Source: Rhodothermales bacterium
GTDB taxonomy: Bacteria > Bacteroidota > Rhodothermia > Rhodothermales > VXPQ01
Direction of reading: 5' to 3'
Length of the DNA: 64,000 bases
Assembly (NCBI GenBank): GCA_022825385.1
Contig: JAJDWX010000009.1
Coordinates: forward strand, 81,852 to 145,851
Part shown: in pieces, positions 45,397-55,290 of the stretch
Layout: each line of letters begins with the position of its first letter
How positions within the stretch are numbered: position 1 is the stretch's first letter
Made by a program: the position numbers and the translations under genes
Notes under the pieces: model-generated
What the model saw: the letters and a program-made list of their open reading frames with translations, nothing else
Databases searched by the model: none
What the model was told of the DNA's origin: nothing

Positions 45397-46299
45397 TCAT
45401 ATACCGACAAGATATGCGCTTGGATCTTGCGCCAGCCCGTTGCGCCATAGTTCGAAGTGCAAATGCGGTCCCGTGGTGAATTCGCCGGAGTTGCCGCTTA
45501 CCGCGATGTTGTCCCGGGCCTGGACGCGGTCCCCTGTGCGTTTGTGCAGTTGTCCGTTGTGCTTGTAGACCGAAAGATAGCCGTCCGAATGCTGGATTGC
45601 GATAGCGTAGCCGCCTTCCTGGGTCCAGTCCGCCATGACCACATAGCCATCCCCTATCGCGCGTACGCCCGTTCCTTCTTCTACGGCGATGTCTATTCCG
45701 TAATGCCCCGTCCTGGCGTCGAATCCGCGCGTTACGAAGCCGTTCACGGGCGCGAGGGCGGGCAATACGATGCTTGGGAAGCGGACGGGGCCCGCGCTGG
45801 TCCTGCCCGCGTCGGAATGGTTTCTTCCCGGAAGCAGGTCTATCGTAATGGCGGGTTCCTGGTGATCGGCCCAGTTTGGCGACGTTTCTCCGAGCGCGGG
45901 CGCGGCGTAGCGTTGCCCTGGAGAGACGATTTCCGTCGCTACGGGGCCCGCTTGGTTCATCTCGATATCGCTGAGAAAAACCTGTCGGAGTTGCGTCATA
46001 TACTGTTCCTGCATGGCAAGCGAGTCTTGCAGCGCCTGGATGCGCAGCGCGTTCAGGATGGCGTTTTCCCGCATTTCCGCCGATACAGCCCCCGGCAGTA
46101 TCGCCTGGAGCGGAGGCAACAGCAAGAGTAGCGCGACCGCAAGCACAGCCACGCCAAGCGCGCCGCCAGACAGCGTCAGCAGGACATGGCGAGGAACGAC
46201 CCGGTATTGCCGGGCCTGCTGGCCGGTGCCTTCGCGGACCACCACAAAGGTCGATACCCCTTTGCCGCGTCTGAAAAATTCTTTTAAAAACGAGAACAT
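45397..46299 (-). CDS. Membrane-anchored M23 family metallopeptidase
   Basis: 300 residues. Short cytoplasmic start (FSFLKEFFRRGKG), one membrane helix near residues 35-65 (GALGVAVLAVALLLLLPP), a coiled-coil/linker, and a C-terminal LytM/M23 domain. HYGIDIAVEEGTGV and GPHLHFELW supply the H..D and HxH zinc ligands. Probably a peptidoglycan endopeptidase acting with the downstream bactofilin. Confidence 0.93.
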   Translation of the reverse strand: MFSFLKEFFRRGKGVSTFVVVREGTGQQARQYRVVPRHVLLTLSGGALGVAVLAVALLLLLPPLQAILPGAVSAEMRENAILNALRIQALQDSLAMQEQYMTQLRQVFLSDIEMNQAGPVATEIVSPGQRYAAPALGETSPNWADHQEPAITIDLLPGRNHSDAGRTSAGPVRFPSIVLPALAPVNGFVTRGFDARTGHYGIDIAVEEGTGVRAIGDGYVVMADWTQEGGYAIAIQHSDGYLSVYKHNGQLHKRTGDRVQARDNIAVSGNSGEFTTGPHLHFELWRNGLAQDPSAYLVGI

Positions 46300-46361
46300 G
46301 ATCGGAGCGCCCTCTTTTGGCGCCGCAGGGTCAAATGGCGGAACCCGCAGGGCTATTCGGA

Positions 46362-46391
46362 ATTATAATGCCTTTTTGCAAACGCTTGCAA
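46362..46391 (-). promoter_or_regulatory. Promoter candidate for the M23 peptidase gene
   Basis: Minus strand: TTGCAA (46391-46386), 18-base spacer, TATAAT (46367-46362), about 60 bases upstream of the ATG at 46299. The core ATTATAAT is near-palindromic, so it could also serve the divergent rpsT gene. Confidence 0.35.
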
Positions 46392-46488
46392 GCATGCCGC
46401 GCGCTCTTCCGTTCGGCGGAGGCGCGGCAGGCCCATCCGTTGCCGAACCAATACGAAACGAAAAAATACAAAACGGCGCAGAAAGAAC

Positions 46489-46743
46489 ATGCCCCAACAC
46501 AAGTCAGCAATCAAGCGGGTTCGTCAGAATAGCGAACGCCGCGAACGCAATCGGGTTCACCGCGGCGCCATGCGGGCCATGATGCGCAAGCTGCGCGGAA
46601 CCACCGACCGGGAGGAAGGGCAAGCCCTGCTTTCCCAAGCGAAACATACGCTGGATCGTCTTGCCTCGAAGGGCATTATCCACCGGAACAAGGCGGCCAA
46701 CTACAAGAGTAAACTGGAAAAGCACGTCAACGGCCTCGAATAG
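46489..46743 (+). CDS. rpsT: 30S ribosomal protein S20
   Basis: 84 residues; begins PQHKSAIKRVRQNSERRERN, the typical basic N-terminus binding 16S rRNA. Ends KAANYKSKLEKHVNGLE. A purine-rich GAAAG stretch precedes the ATG. Single gene divergent from the M23 peptidase. Confidence 0.97.
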   Translation: MPQHKSAIKRVRQNSERRERNRVHRGAMRAMMRKLRGTTDREEGQALLSQAKHTLDRLASKGIIHRNKAANYKSKLEKHVNGLE

Positions 46744-46898
46744 GCGCCGTCGCTGAACGCGCTGCTTTTTCGCCCGGAAACGGCTTGTTTTTCGCCGCGG
46801 CGCATTTCCATGCAAAAGTTGCGGCATTTTCGCAGTTCGTTTCGTACATTACCCCGAACGGTTCCGACCCTATCCGCATCATCTATTCAACCACTGCT

Positions 46899-48419
46899 AT
46901 GCCCGCTTCACGGCAAATTCTTTCTTCCGCATTGCTCGCCGGGGCGCTTGCGTTCCTTTTCGCAACGGAAACGTACGCGCAGAACGCGCGAGCGGACGAC
47001 ACGTTCTTTATCAAGCCGCGCGTTGGCCTGTCGTGGCACCTTGGCGATACCGAAAGGTCGCTCTTTAATCTGAATCTGGACAGCTGGGATTCCGACTGCT
47101 GCGGCACGCCGTACGCGGGCGGAATCGAATTCGGTTACCAGTTCGACCAGAATAGCAGCCTGGCCGTTGGGCTTCAGCGCACCAATCACCCGCTTTCGCT
47201 GGTGTACAGTCCAGAGGCTCCTCCAAGCGGCGAGGACACCGGGGGCGGGTACACCAGTTTTCAGGCGCTGTACCGCTATGGCGGCTCGTCGCGCATCGCG
47301 CCGTTCCTGACGGCTGGCGCGCACGTTACGCATGGCAACGTGGCGAGCACCACCTTCGGACCTGCGCTGGGCTTTGGCGTCGATTTCGTGGTCAGCGATT
47401 ATGCGTCGATCGTCGTCGAAAACACGTCGAATCTTACTTTCCCGGACGACGGGTTCGACAATACGGACGGGGGAGACGACGGTTTTCTTCCCTTTGAAGT
47501 GGTGAGCGCCTTGACGGCGGGCATCCGCATCAGCTTCAAAAGCGCCTTCACGCCCGTAGAGATTCTTGGATCGACCTGCCCGACCGTGCTGGGCGCCGGC
47601 GAGGACGGTTCTTTTTCCGTGGATACGAATCCCGACGCTACGCAGCCTGTAGGGATCCAGTGGGATTTCGGCGACGGCGGCACGGCTTCCGGCATGGCGG
47701 CCACGCACAGTTTCGTGTCCGGCGGCACGTACGAGGTGACGGCTACCGTGGGCAATGGCCGCGAAACGGTTTCGGCGATGTGTTCCGTTCAGGTCATAGA
47801 CGCTCCGACCATCGTAGCGATCGACGCCAGCGATACGCGGTTTGAAGTATGCCAGCCCCAGGAGGTCGCCTTCGCCGTGCGCGCAGAGAGCGAAGGCTCC
47901 ACCACGTATAGCTGGGACTTCGGCGACGGCAATACGGGAACGGGCGCGGAAGCGTCGCACACGTATTCCGAAGGCGGCGCCTACACGGTAACCGCGACGG
48001 TCGAGAACGAAGGCGGTTCGGACACCGAGTCCATTACGATAACGGCGATGCCGTGCCTGGCTTCGATTTGCTACGACATCACCGAAATGAACGCGGCGTA
48101 CTTCGACCGGAATTCAAGCGAATTGACCGACGAAGCCGGCGAGGCGCTATCGGAAAACGCAGACATTCTGCAACAGTGCCCCAATCTTTGCGGCGACGTT
48201 GTGGGCTACGCTGCGCCGGGCGAACGCAACGCGCAGGAGCTTTCCGAGGAGCGCGCCCGCATCGTCGAGCAGTTCTACACGGAGAACGGGTTGGCTGCAA
48301 GCCGTTTCCAGACGGAAGGCCGCGGCCTGTTGCCGGGCACGACCAAGAAGGAGGGCGCGCAACAAGCCCGCCGCGTAGACACCATACCGGGTACGTGCGC
48401 CGGGTACTACGACGATTAA
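46899..48419 (+). CDS. Outer-membrane protein with beta-barrel, two PKD domains and OmpA-like C-terminus
   Basis: 506 residues from ATG 46899. Signal peptide 1-28 (LLAGALAFLFATETYAQ). About 30-220: beta-rich, aromatic, probable eight-strand barrel. Then two PKD domains, each with WDFGDG and a T-H-S-F or S-H-T-Y turn. About 385-506: OmpA-like peptidoglycan-associated domain (NAAYFDRNSSELTDEA; LSEERARIVEQFYTENGL). It likely ties the outer membrane to the wall. The usual G-H-T-D loop reads G-Y-A-A, a divergent version. Confidence 0.85.
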   Translation: MPASRQILSSALLAGALAFLFATETYAQNARADDTFFIKPRVGLSWHLGDTERSLFNLNLDSWDSDCCGTPYAGGIEFGYQFDQNSSLAVGLQRTNHPLSLVYSPEAPPSGEDTGGGYTSFQALYRYGGSSRIAPFLTAGAHVTHGNVASTTFGPALGFGVDFVVSDYASIVVENTSNLTFPDDGFDNTDGGDDGFLPFEVVSALTAGIRISFKSAFTPVEILGSTCPTVLGAGEDGSFSVDTNPDATQPVGIQWDFGDGGTASGMAATHSFVSGGTYEVTATVGNGRETVSAMCSVQVIDAPTIVAIDASDTRFEVCQPQEVAFAVRAESEGSTTYSWDFGDGNTGTGAEASHTYSEGGAYTVTATVENEGGSDTESITITAMPCLASICYDITEMNAAYFDRNSSELTDEAGEALSENADILQQCPNLCGDVVGYAAPGERNAQELSEERARIVEQFYTENGLAASRFQTEGRGLLPGTTKKEGAQQARRVDTIPGTCAGYYDD

Positions 48420-48460
48420 CCCATACGCCGGAAGCGCAATCGCACAAGACGCTGCCGGAA

Positions 48461-48497
48461 AAGCGGGTCCGCCGATCGGGCGGGCCCGCTTTTTTTA
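48461..48497 (+). terminator. Intrinsic terminator of the OmpA/PKD gene
   Basis: AAGCGGGTCCGCC pairs with GGCGGGCCCGCTT (13 pairs, one G-U), short loop, followed by seven T residues at 48490-48497. 41 bases after the stop codon. Confidence 0.85.
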
Positions 48498-48563
48498 CGC
48501 CCTTTTTCGCGCCGTCGCCCGCTCGGCGGCTACCCTGTTCGCTCGCCTGTTTTCGTACGCCGC

Positions 48564-49535
48564 ATGACGCCTTCCGCTCGCCATACCCGTTCCGAAGCGT
48601 TGAGTCGCGCGCTGAAGCGGCGCGCTCGCGACCTGGGGTTCGATGCGTGCGGCATTGCCCGGGCCACGCGCCTGGACGAGGAAGCGGAGCGGCTGGAAGC
48701 GTGGCTTCTGGGCGGGCGCCACGCCGGCATGGAATGGATGACGAACCATTTCGAAAAACGCGTGGACCCGCGCCAGCTGGTAGAGGGCGCCCGCAGCGTG
48801 GTGTGCGTTCTGCATAATTATTACTACCCGGCGGATGCGCCTGCCCGGGAGGTCGCGGGCAAGATCAGCCGGTATGCCCGGGGAGACGATTATCACCGGG
48901 TTATGAAGGAAAAGTTGTACGAACTGTTCGAATGGCTGGGCAAGGAAGCGGGCGGCGTCGAAGGCCGCGCCTTCGTCGATTCCGCCCCGGTGCTCGAAAA
49001 AGCCTGGGCGGCGCGGAGCGGCCTGGGATGGATAGGCAAGCACGCGAACCTGATCAACCGGTCGCTCGGATCGTATTTTTTCATTGGAGAACTGATCGTA
49101 GATACGCCGCTCGCCTGCGATAGCCCGGCGGAAGATTTTTGCGGCTCCTGCACGCGCTGCATAGACGCTTGCCCTACGGACGCCATCTATCGTCCCTATG
49201 CGGTGGACGCCAACCGGTGCATCTCCTACTGGACCATCGAGCATCGGGGGGACGATGTGCCGACAGCCCTCCAGTCCGGTTTCGAAAACTGGATCTTCGG
49301 ATGCGACATATGCCAGGAGGCGTGCCCCTGGAACAAGTTCAAAAAACCTTCCCGCGAGGAACGCTACGCGCCGCGCGCCGGGATGGTCGATACGGACCTG
49401 GCGACATGGGAAGAAATCGACCTGGAAGAATTTCGCCGCCGTTTCAGAAGGAATCCCGTCCGCCGCGCCAAATTCGACGGATTCAAGAGGAATGTCCGCA
49501 TTGCCCGCCGGAACGCGCAAGACCGCGCCGGATAA
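48564..49535 (+). CDS. queG: Epoxyqueuosine reductase
   Basis: 323 residues. Cobalamin- and Fe-S-dependent enzyme performing the last step of queuosine synthesis on tRNA. Two [4Fe-4S] motifs: CGSCTRCIDACP and CDICQEACPWNK. The N-terminal domain has the DACGIAR and VVCVLHNYYYP segments of the family. 29 bases after the start of the frame the protein is already family-like, so the ATG at 48564 is kept. Confidence 0.94.
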   Translation: MTPSARHTRSEALSRALKRRARDLGFDACGIARATRLDEEAERLEAWLLGGRHAGMEWMTNHFEKRVDPRQLVEGARSVVCVLHNYYYPADAPAREVAGKISRYARGDDYHRVMKEKLYELFEWLGKEAGGVEGRAFVDSAPVLEKAWAARSGLGWIGKHANLINRSLGSYFFIGELIVDTPLACDSPAEDFCGSCTRCIDACPTDAIYRPYAVDANRCISYWTIEHRGDDVPTALQSGFENWIFGCDICQEACPWNKFKKPSREERYAPRAGMVDTDLATWEEIDLEEFRRRFRRNPVRRAKFDGFKRNVRIARRNAQDRAG

Positions 49536-49544
49536 CGCCCGCCG

Positions 49545-51113
49545 TTACGCGTCCGGCTCGCCCGCTTGTTTCGCAGTTTCGCTGCCGTCCTGTCCCGATT
49601 CCGGGCGAAGCAACGGAAACAGGATGACGTCCCGGATCGAGTTCTGTCCGGTCATTAGCATGGCGAGGCGGTCCATGCCCACGCCCAGCCCGGCTGCGGG
49701 CGGCATGCCGTACTCCATGGCGCGGAGATAATCCTCGTCTATCTGCATGGCTTCCTCGTCGCCGCCGGCGCGCAAGCGAGCCTGGTCTTCGAAGCGCTCG
49801 CGCTGGTCGATCGGGTCGTTGAGTTCGCTGAACGCATTGCATATCTCCTTGGCATTGCAGATGAGTTCAAACCGCTCCACCAGTCCGTCCTCGCGGCGAT
49901 GCCGTTTCGCCAGCGGGCTTAGCGCAATCGGGTAGTCGGTGACGAAGGTGGGCTGGATCAGGTTCGGCTCCACCTTTTCGCCAAAAACAAGGTCGATGAG
50001 CTTGCCCGTTCCGATGCTCTCGTCCGCCTCCAGCCCAAGGCGCCGCGCAATATCCGCTATTTCCCGGGCGCTTTTATCGCGCAATGGATGCCCGGTATAT
50101 TCTTCGATGGCTTCGAAGAGCGGCAAGCGTTTCCAGGGTCGTCGGAAGGAAATGGCATGCTCGCCGGCCTGCACGTACGGGGAACCATGCAATGCGATCG
50201 CAATATGCTCGATCATTTCTTCCACGAGGTCCATCATCCACTGGTAATCCTTGTAGGAGACATACAGCTCCATCATGGTGAATTCCGGATTGTGGAATCG
50301 GCTTAGCCCCTCGTTGCGAAAATCCTTGGAAATCTCGTAGACGCCCGTGAACCCCCCCACCAGCAGCCGCTTCAGATACAACTCGTCCGCGATGCGCAGA
50401 TAGAGCGTCATATCCAGCGCATTGTGGTGCGTCGTGAAGGGCCGTGCGCTCGCTCCGCCGTATACGGGTTGCAGGACCGGCGTTTCCACCTCCACATACC
50501 CCCGGTCGTCCAGAAAGCGCCGCAGGGTGGAGATCATCCGCGCCCGTTGCCGAAAAACGTCGCGCACGTCCGGGTTGACCACCAGGTCCGCGTACCGTTG
50601 CCGATACCGGAATTCCTTGTTGGTCACTTCGTTATGTACGCCTTCCTCGGTTTCCTTGACCACCGGCAGGGGACGAAGCGATTTCGCCAGGAGCTGGAAC
50701 GCCTCTGCATGTATGCTGATTTCGCCCATGCGCGTCCGAAAGGCGAATCCCCGGATTCCGACGATATCTCCGATATCAAGCAGGTGCCGGATGACGTCCC
50801 GATAATATCCGTCGGGAAGGTCGTCGCGGCGGACGTAAACCTGGATGGAGCCGATTGCGTCCTGCACGTCCAGAAACGCCGCCTTGCCCATGACGCGGAG
50901 GGACATGACGCGGCCCGCGATGGACACATTGAATTGGTCCCGAGGGGGGCGGTCTTCGCCCGGTTGGTGCAGGTTATCGTCGAATGCGCCCAGGATGTGC
51001 TTCGTCTCGTGGGTGACGTCCCACGCGTACGGGTACGGATCGATGCCTGCTTCGCGAAGCGCATGCAACTCTTCGCGGCGGCGCTTTTGCTGATCGTTCA
51101 GCGTTTCCGACAT
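49545..51113 (-). CDS. lysS: Lysyl-tRNA synthetase (class II)
   Basis: 522 residues. N-terminal OB fold (VSIAGRVMSLRVMGKAAFLDV), class II motif 2 region FRNEGLSRFHNPEFTMMELY, and motif 3 near GLGVGMDRLAMLM. Full length. Convergent with queG (9 bases between stops). A tRNA-Val gene lies 57 bases upstream on the same strand. Confidence 0.97.
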   Translation of the reverse strand: MSETLNDQQKRRREELHALREAGIDPYPYAWDVTHETKHILGAFDDNLHQPGEDRPPRDQFNVSIAGRVMSLRVMGKAAFLDVQDAIGSIQVYVRRDDLPDGYYRDVIRHLLDIGDIVGIRGFAFRTRMGEISIHAEAFQLLAKSLRPLPVVKETEEGVHNEVTNKEFRYRQRYADLVVNPDVRDVFRQRARMISTLRRFLDDRGYVEVETPVLQPVYGGASARPFTTHHNALDMTLYLRIADELYLKRLLVGGFTGVYEISKDFRNEGLSRFHNPEFTMMELYVSYKDYQWMMDLVEEMIEHIAIALHGSPYVQAGEHAISFRRPWKRLPLFEAIEEYTGHPLRDKSAREIADIARRLGLEADESIGTGKLIDLVFGEKVEPNLIQPTFVTDYPIALSPLAKRHRREDGLVERFELICNAKEICNAFSELNDPIDQRERFEDQARLRAGGDEEAMQIDEDYLRAMEYGMPPAAGLGVGMDRLAMLMTGQNSIRDVILFPLLRPESGQDGSETAKQAGEPDA

Positions 51114-51170
51114 GCGCTTGTCAGGGCGCCCGCCGCCATGTCGGCGGGAAAGACGCGATTTTTACAGGGT

Positions 51171-51243
51171 GGGCCCTACTGGATTTGAACCAGTGACCTC
51201 TCGCGTGTGAGGCGAGCGCTCTGAACCCCTGAGCTAAGGGCCC
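51171..51243 (-). tRNA. tRNA-Val (anticodon CAC)
   Basis: 73 nt. Acceptor GGGCCCT with AGGGCCC, D-arm AGCTCAGGGGTTCAGAGCGC, anticodon arm CTCGC-CTCACAC-GCGAG giving CAC, T-arm CTGGTTCAAATCCAG. Located between lysS and the anti-sigma gene. Confidence 0.96.
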
Positions 51244-51320
51244 CGTACGGACAACGGACAAAACAGTGCAAACCGCCGCAGCGCGTTGCACGCAAGCGCG
51301 GGCGTCCCGTTCCAAAACGA

Positions 51321-51962
51321 TCATCGGGGGTATACGACTTCGGCGACCATGGAGCCGTCGGACGGCGTCTGCGGCCGCAGTTCGCGTTTAATGCTGGCGG
51401 TTACGAGCGAGCGGGCGCGGCGCCATGGATAGGTGTGATTGCGCGAAAAACGAAACAGCGGATGCAGTACGGACGAATACGAAGGCCGCTGCGTCATGTC
51501 GGCTCTGTAGGCAAGGAACGAGGCGGGCTGCGCGGCGGAAACGGTTATGGTCGAAGCGGGCGGGCGTTCGACGTATTCGGCATCCATGCCCGAGACGCCC
51601 AGCGCCAGCCCCAGCATCAGGATCACCGTGATGGCGTAGGACGACATGGCGATGCTCTTCGCCGCGCCCTGGGCGGCGACGGGGGAGGGACGGGCGGGGC
51701 GGGCGGCGTCGCACGGAATGCGATTGCGCAGCCGGTGGTGCAGGTCGCTGGGGGCCTGGCAACGATACGCGTAACGACACAGGAGCCTGCGCGTGTTGCG
51801 GAGCGCTTCGATATGCTCCTCCATGCCCGGGTTGACGCGCACGTACTCCTCGAATACATGGCGAACGAGGGGGTCCATGGTCCCGTCTACGTATTCGCAG
51901 AGAAACTCGTCCTCAAGATTTGAGGGATCGTATGGCTTCGAGTCGCTGTACCCCTGAGACAT
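51321..51962 (-). CDS. Probable anti-sigma factor (single-pass membrane protein)
   Basis: 213 residues from ATG 51962. The N-terminal region (LEDEFLCEYVDGTMDPLVRHVFEE) resembles the L-x-x-Y-x-D-G-x-L start of anti-sigma zinc-finger domains, but no clear H-x3-C-x2-C ligand set is visible. One transmembrane helix near residues 105-125 (YAITVILMLGLALGVSG), then an extracytoplasmic tail. 205 bases downstream of an ECF sigma gene on the same strand, which supports the role. Membrane anchoring suggests release by proteolysis. Confidence 0.6.
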   Translation of the reverse strand: MSQGYSDSKPYDPSNLEDEFLCEYVDGTMDPLVRHVFEEYVRVNPGMEEHIEALRNTRRLLCRYAYRCQAPSDLHHRLRNRIPCDAARPARPSPVAAQGAAKSIAMSSYAITVILMLGLALGVSGMDAEYVERPPASTITVSAAQPASFLAYRADMTQRPSYSSVLHPLFRFSRNHTYPWRRARSLVTASIKRELRPQTPSDGSMVAEVVYPR

Positions 51963-52167
51963 AGGCAAACGAATGGACGTATAGACGATAAAGGATTACG
52001 ATTCCAGCGGCGCGCGAAAGCCTTTCGGGGAAGGGCGTACGCTTCCTCGCCAAGGTATGGACGCGCGAAGCCGCGAACGGATCCGCAAAAAAACGTTCCG
52101 CGCCGCCCGAAGCGCCTTGTGGCCCTTGGTCGCCCCTTGCGGGCAAGCAGCCGCGCCCGCCGAGCGC

Positions 52168-52833
52168 TTATTCCTCCTCCTCTACGAAGTAAATATCTCG
52201 CAGGAGTATCTGAAGTTTCGTCCTGCCGCGATTAATTCGGCTTTTTACGGTGCCCATGGGCAATCCCGTAATATCCGCAATTTCCTCGTACGACAGTTGC
52301 TGCACGTCCCGCAGCACGACGACTTCGCGAAACTCCTCCGGGATTTGCGACAGCGCTTCCTGGATGTAGAAATCCTGGATCGTGCTTTCCGCGTCCTTGT
52401 CCGGGGAGAACGTTTCGTCCGGCACTTCCATCTCGTACTCCTCGTCGTTCTTGTTGATCGACTGGAGCGAAGAAATCCGCCGCCGTTTGCGTTTCCGATA
52501 TTCCGACCGCGCCAGGTTTCCGGCGATCGTGTAGAGCCAGGTCGAAAATCGGGCGATCCGGCGATACGAGTGCCGGTTGCGATAGACCCGCAGGAAGGTC
52601 TCCTGCAGCAGGTCCTCGCATTCCTTTATGTCTCCGACGAAGCGGTAGATATAATTGGTGAGCGGGTCCTTGTACCGGCTCACCAGAATGTCGAACGCTT
52701 CTACGCTTCCTGCCTGAAACTGCGACATCAGGTCCTCGTCGCTCATGGGGCTGAGCGCGTCCAGGTACCGCGTATTGGGGTTTGCGTTCTTTCGAACCAC
52801 GTGGCGGCGTTTTATGGCTGGCGTGTCGTACAT
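52168..52833 (-). CDS. ECF-type RNA polymerase sigma factor
   Basis: 221 residues from ATG 52833. Region 2: AFDILVSRYKDPLTNYIYRFVGD and LLQETFLRVYRN. A basic linker RKRKRRR precedes an acidic insert. Region 4: QIPEEFREVVVLRDVQQLSYEEIA and a helix-turn-helix ending MGTVKSRINRGRTKL. RpoE/SigW-like. An N-terminal extension of about 35 residues precedes region 2. Probably controlled by the anti-sigma gene downstream. Confidence 0.93.
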   Translation of the reverse strand: MYDTPAIKRRHVVRKNANPNTRYLDALSPMSDEDLMSQFQAGSVEAFDILVSRYKDPLTNYIYRFVGDIKECEDLLQETFLRVYRNRHSYRRIARFSTWLYTIAGNLARSEYRKRKRRRISSLQSINKNDEEYEMEVPDETFSPDKDAESTIQDFYIQEALSQIPEEFREVVVLRDVQQLSYEEIADITGLPMGTVKSRINRGRTKLQILLRDIYFVEEEE

Positions 52834-52925
52834 GGGCGTATACCCCCTAACGTAGGCTTGCGTTGATCGCACAAATCGGGAACGTATGGCGCCCGATTCT
52901 TATTGTGCGGGGATGCGGCAATGGG

Positions 52926-53942
52926 TTATGGCGAGAGTATTTTGCGAAGCATCAAGGTCATGACCAGACGCTCGCTTCTGGCAGACCCTCCCTTTAGTTC
53001 GTAATCCGTCGCCAGCAATACGGCGAATGCATTCCAGATCGCCGGCGCCTTGTATCGTCGGAGGCCTGTCAGGTAATCCTTCAGAAAAAAGGGCGACACG
53101 CCAATATGGCGCGCCATGTCCTTTCTTGGCATGGACGATCCGCAGGCGCTGAGTTTCCACAGTTTCATAAACCAGGAGTTCAGGACGGCAACGATCATGA
53201 CGGCTTCTCCGCGTTCATTGGATGCACGCTGCAACATTCGTTCCATAATGCGAAACGCGTCCTGAGCGCGCCCTTCGCCTACGGCTTTTTGCAATTCGAA
53301 GACATTGATTTCCCGGCTGTGTCCACTGGCGCGTACAATATCGTCCGGGGAGATCGTTTTGCGTTCGCCGATATACGTTCCGAGTTTTTCTATCTCGCGG
53401 ACCACGGCGCCCAGGTCGTTTCCCGTGTAATCGGCCAGCATTTGCGCGGCCTCCTGCGTCATTTCGTATCCGTGCTTTTTGGCGCGTCGCTTGATCCAGC
53501 CGGGCGTCTGATTGCTGTAGAGCGGCTTGCTTTCCATGGATACGGCGTGTTGCCGCAAGGCCCGGTAGGGATGTCTTGCATGGTTCGGCTTCGATCCGCA
53601 TACGAGCGCGACCACCGCCGACGGATTCGGCTGCTGCGCATAGTCCTTGAACAAGCGGTTGTCCTTCAGTTTTTCGAAATCCCGCACAATGACTACGCGC
53701 CGCTCGCTCATGACGGGCCACGCGGCGCACAACGCAAGCACGCGCTGCGCATCGGTGTCGGGGCCGTACGCGATATCCAGATTGAAATCCCGTTCGTGCG
53801 GGGCGAGCGCGCGCTCCAGCAGGAGGTCCTGCAACTCCTCGATCAGGAACGGCTCGTCTCCATAGAAAAAATAGAGCGGCTGAAAACGCCCTTCCCGGAA
53901 GGCGGAGGCAATGTCTTCGTATGTTTTCTCTCTCGCGGCCAT
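52926..53942 (-). CDS. holA: DNA polymerase III delta subunit
   Basis: 338 residues from ATG 53942. Clamp-loader wrench subunit: PLYFFYGDEPFLIEELQDLL at the N-terminus replaces the Walker A region of AAA+ relatives. LGAVVREIEKLGTYIG and NVFELQKAVGEGR follow, then a C-terminal collar domain. Length and order match HolA. The frame continues upstream but without HolA-like sequence. Confidence 0.92.
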   Translation of the reverse strand: MAAREKTYEDIASAFREGRFQPLYFFYGDEPFLIEELQDLLLERALAPHERDFNLDIAYGPDTDAQRVLALCAAWPVMSERRVVIVRDFEKLKDNRLFKDYAQQPNPSAVVALVCGSKPNHARHPYRALRQHAVSMESKPLYSNQTPGWIKRRAKKHGYEMTQEAAQMLADYTGNDLGAVVREIEKLGTYIGERKTISPDDIVRASGHSREINVFELQKAVGEGRAQDAFRIMERMLQRASNERGEAVMIVAVLNSWFMKLWKLSACGSSMPRKDMARHIGVSPFFLKDYLTGLRRYKAPAIWNAFAVLLATDYELKGGSARSERLVMTLMLRKILSP

Positions 53943-54106
53943 GTTTCGCTGGCGCAATGCAGGGCGTTTTTGGCGAAATAGCCAGACTGAATACGAATTT
54001 CCGGCATTATACCAAGTAATGTAGTATCTGTCAGACGAATTTTTCTTGCAATCGTTACAGCGCGTCCGTTTTTTCCAGGCTGCGCCCTCCTCTGGCCCTT
54101 TGCGAA

Positions 54107-54643
54107 TTATTTGGGAATATCTTCCTTGCGCGCGGTGAGCCTGCTTTCGTGCAGGCGGATGGCCGCGCCGCGCAATAGATCCACGTCGTGCCGGACAATA
54201 TGGCGGGCCAGGCCAAAGACGTCTGTCGCCGCGCCCTGCACGACGACGGGGCCGGTCCATGCGCCAGGGTCAAGGCCGGCGAGGAGCGCGCTTAGCTCCG
54301 CGCGGGCGGATCGGATGCGGTCCAGCGCGCCCTGCATGTCCGTGCGGGCCGGCGCGGCCTGGTCCAGCAGCGCCCTTGCATCGGGTACGTCGAGGGAAAC
54401 GGTTTCGGCTTTCGCCAGGCGCGCCGCGGCGGGGACGTATATTTCCTCGTCGAAAAGATGCAGCGCGACATACATTTCCCGGAAGGAGAGATCGCTTTCC
54501 ACCGGGCGGCCTTCCAGCACGCTTTCCGGAATCCGCCCAAGGTGCTTGCGCAGCACGTCGGTTTCGTCCATCAGATACGCCAGTTGCCCAATCAATGCCT
54601 GGCGCGCTTCGCCTGTGCGGGGCGCAAGGGGAGCGTCGCTCAT
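54107..54643 (-). CDS. DinB-like four-helix protein
   Basis: 178 residues, Ala/Leu/Glu-rich four-helix bundle. Segments [20 protein letters not shown] and [15 protein letters not shown] place histidines where DinB/YfiT-fold proteins bind a metal. The family includes thiol-dependent transferases and uncharacterised stress proteins; the reaction here is unknown. The start overlaps the nuoI stop as ATGA, so the pair is translationally coupled. Confidence 0.6.
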   Translation of the reverse strand: MSDAPLAPRTGEARQALIGQLAYLMDETDVLRKHLGRIPESVLEGRPVESDLSFREMYVALHLFDEEIYVPAAARLAKAETVSLDVPDARALLDQAAPARTDMQGALDRIRSARAELSALLAGLDPGAWTGPVVVQGAATDVFGLARHIVRHDVDLLRGAAIRLHESRLTARKEDIPK

Positions 54644-55290
54644 TCCGCGTGCGGGGCGGGTTCGGCCGGGGCCTCGGCGTCGCTTCGCATCTCTTCGGCC
54701 AGCGACGCAAGAAACGAACGATCCTTGAGGCTATGCACGTTGTTTTCCCGCTGGAAATCCCATTGTTCTCCGAACTGCCGATCCTTGTAGGCTTCGAGCC
54801 AATCGAACCGGTCCTTGAGGCGCTCTGCGGGCATAAGCAGTCGCTCCAGGCCGAATATGGCTTCCTCGCGATGCTGGAAGGTCAGGTCGTATTCTTTCGA
54901 CATGACGATGGCTTCTTCCGGGCAAACCTCTTCGCAATACCCGCAGTAGATGCACCGCAGCATATTGATTTCGAACCATTCCGGTTCGCGCTCCTTGGGT
55001 CCCTCCATTTCGTGCGATTGCATGGAAATAGCCATGGGGGGGCAAGCCCGCGCGCACAGGTTGCAGGAAACGCAGCGAGGCCGTCCTTCTTCCTCGACGA
55101 GCACCGGGCGCCCGCGATAACTGTCCGGGGGATACCACTGCTCTTCCGGGTACTGGACGGTGTAGCGCGGCTGCCGCATCTTGCGGAAGCTGTACCCAAG
55201 TCCCTTGAATACTTCCGGGAGATACAGGCGCTCCCAGAAATTGAGCGTGCGCTCGTTCTTCTTTTTCGGAGGCGTCGAAGGGCCTTTCAT
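54640..55290 (-). CDS. nuoI: NADH-quinone oxidoreductase subunit I
   Basis: 216 residues. Two [4Fe-4S] motifs, [12 protein letters not shown] and [12 protein letters not shown], with spacing of NuoI, preceded by [20 protein letters not shown], a typical start. Carries clusters N6a and N6b between the peripheral arm and quinone site of complex I. It stands apart from any other nuo gene in this window. The C-terminal 60 residues extend beyond the shortest homologues and are acidic. Confidence 0.88.
   Translation of the reverse strand: MKGPSTPPKKKNERTLNFWERLYLPEVFKGLGYSFRKMRQPRYTVQYPEEQWYPPDSYRGRPVLVEEEGRPRCVSCNLCARACPPMAISMQSHEMEGPKEREPEWFEINMLRCIYCGYCEEVCPEEAIVMSKEYDLTFQHREEAIFGLERLLMPAERLKDRFDWLEAYKDRQFGEQWDFQRENNVHSLKDRSFLASLAEEMRSDAEAPAEPAPHAE

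Noticed and set aside
50340..50370. C7 and G6 homopolymers in lysS and queG as further phase-variable tracts
   Set aside because: Short tracts in intact essential-type genes with uninterrupted frames; no sign of switching.
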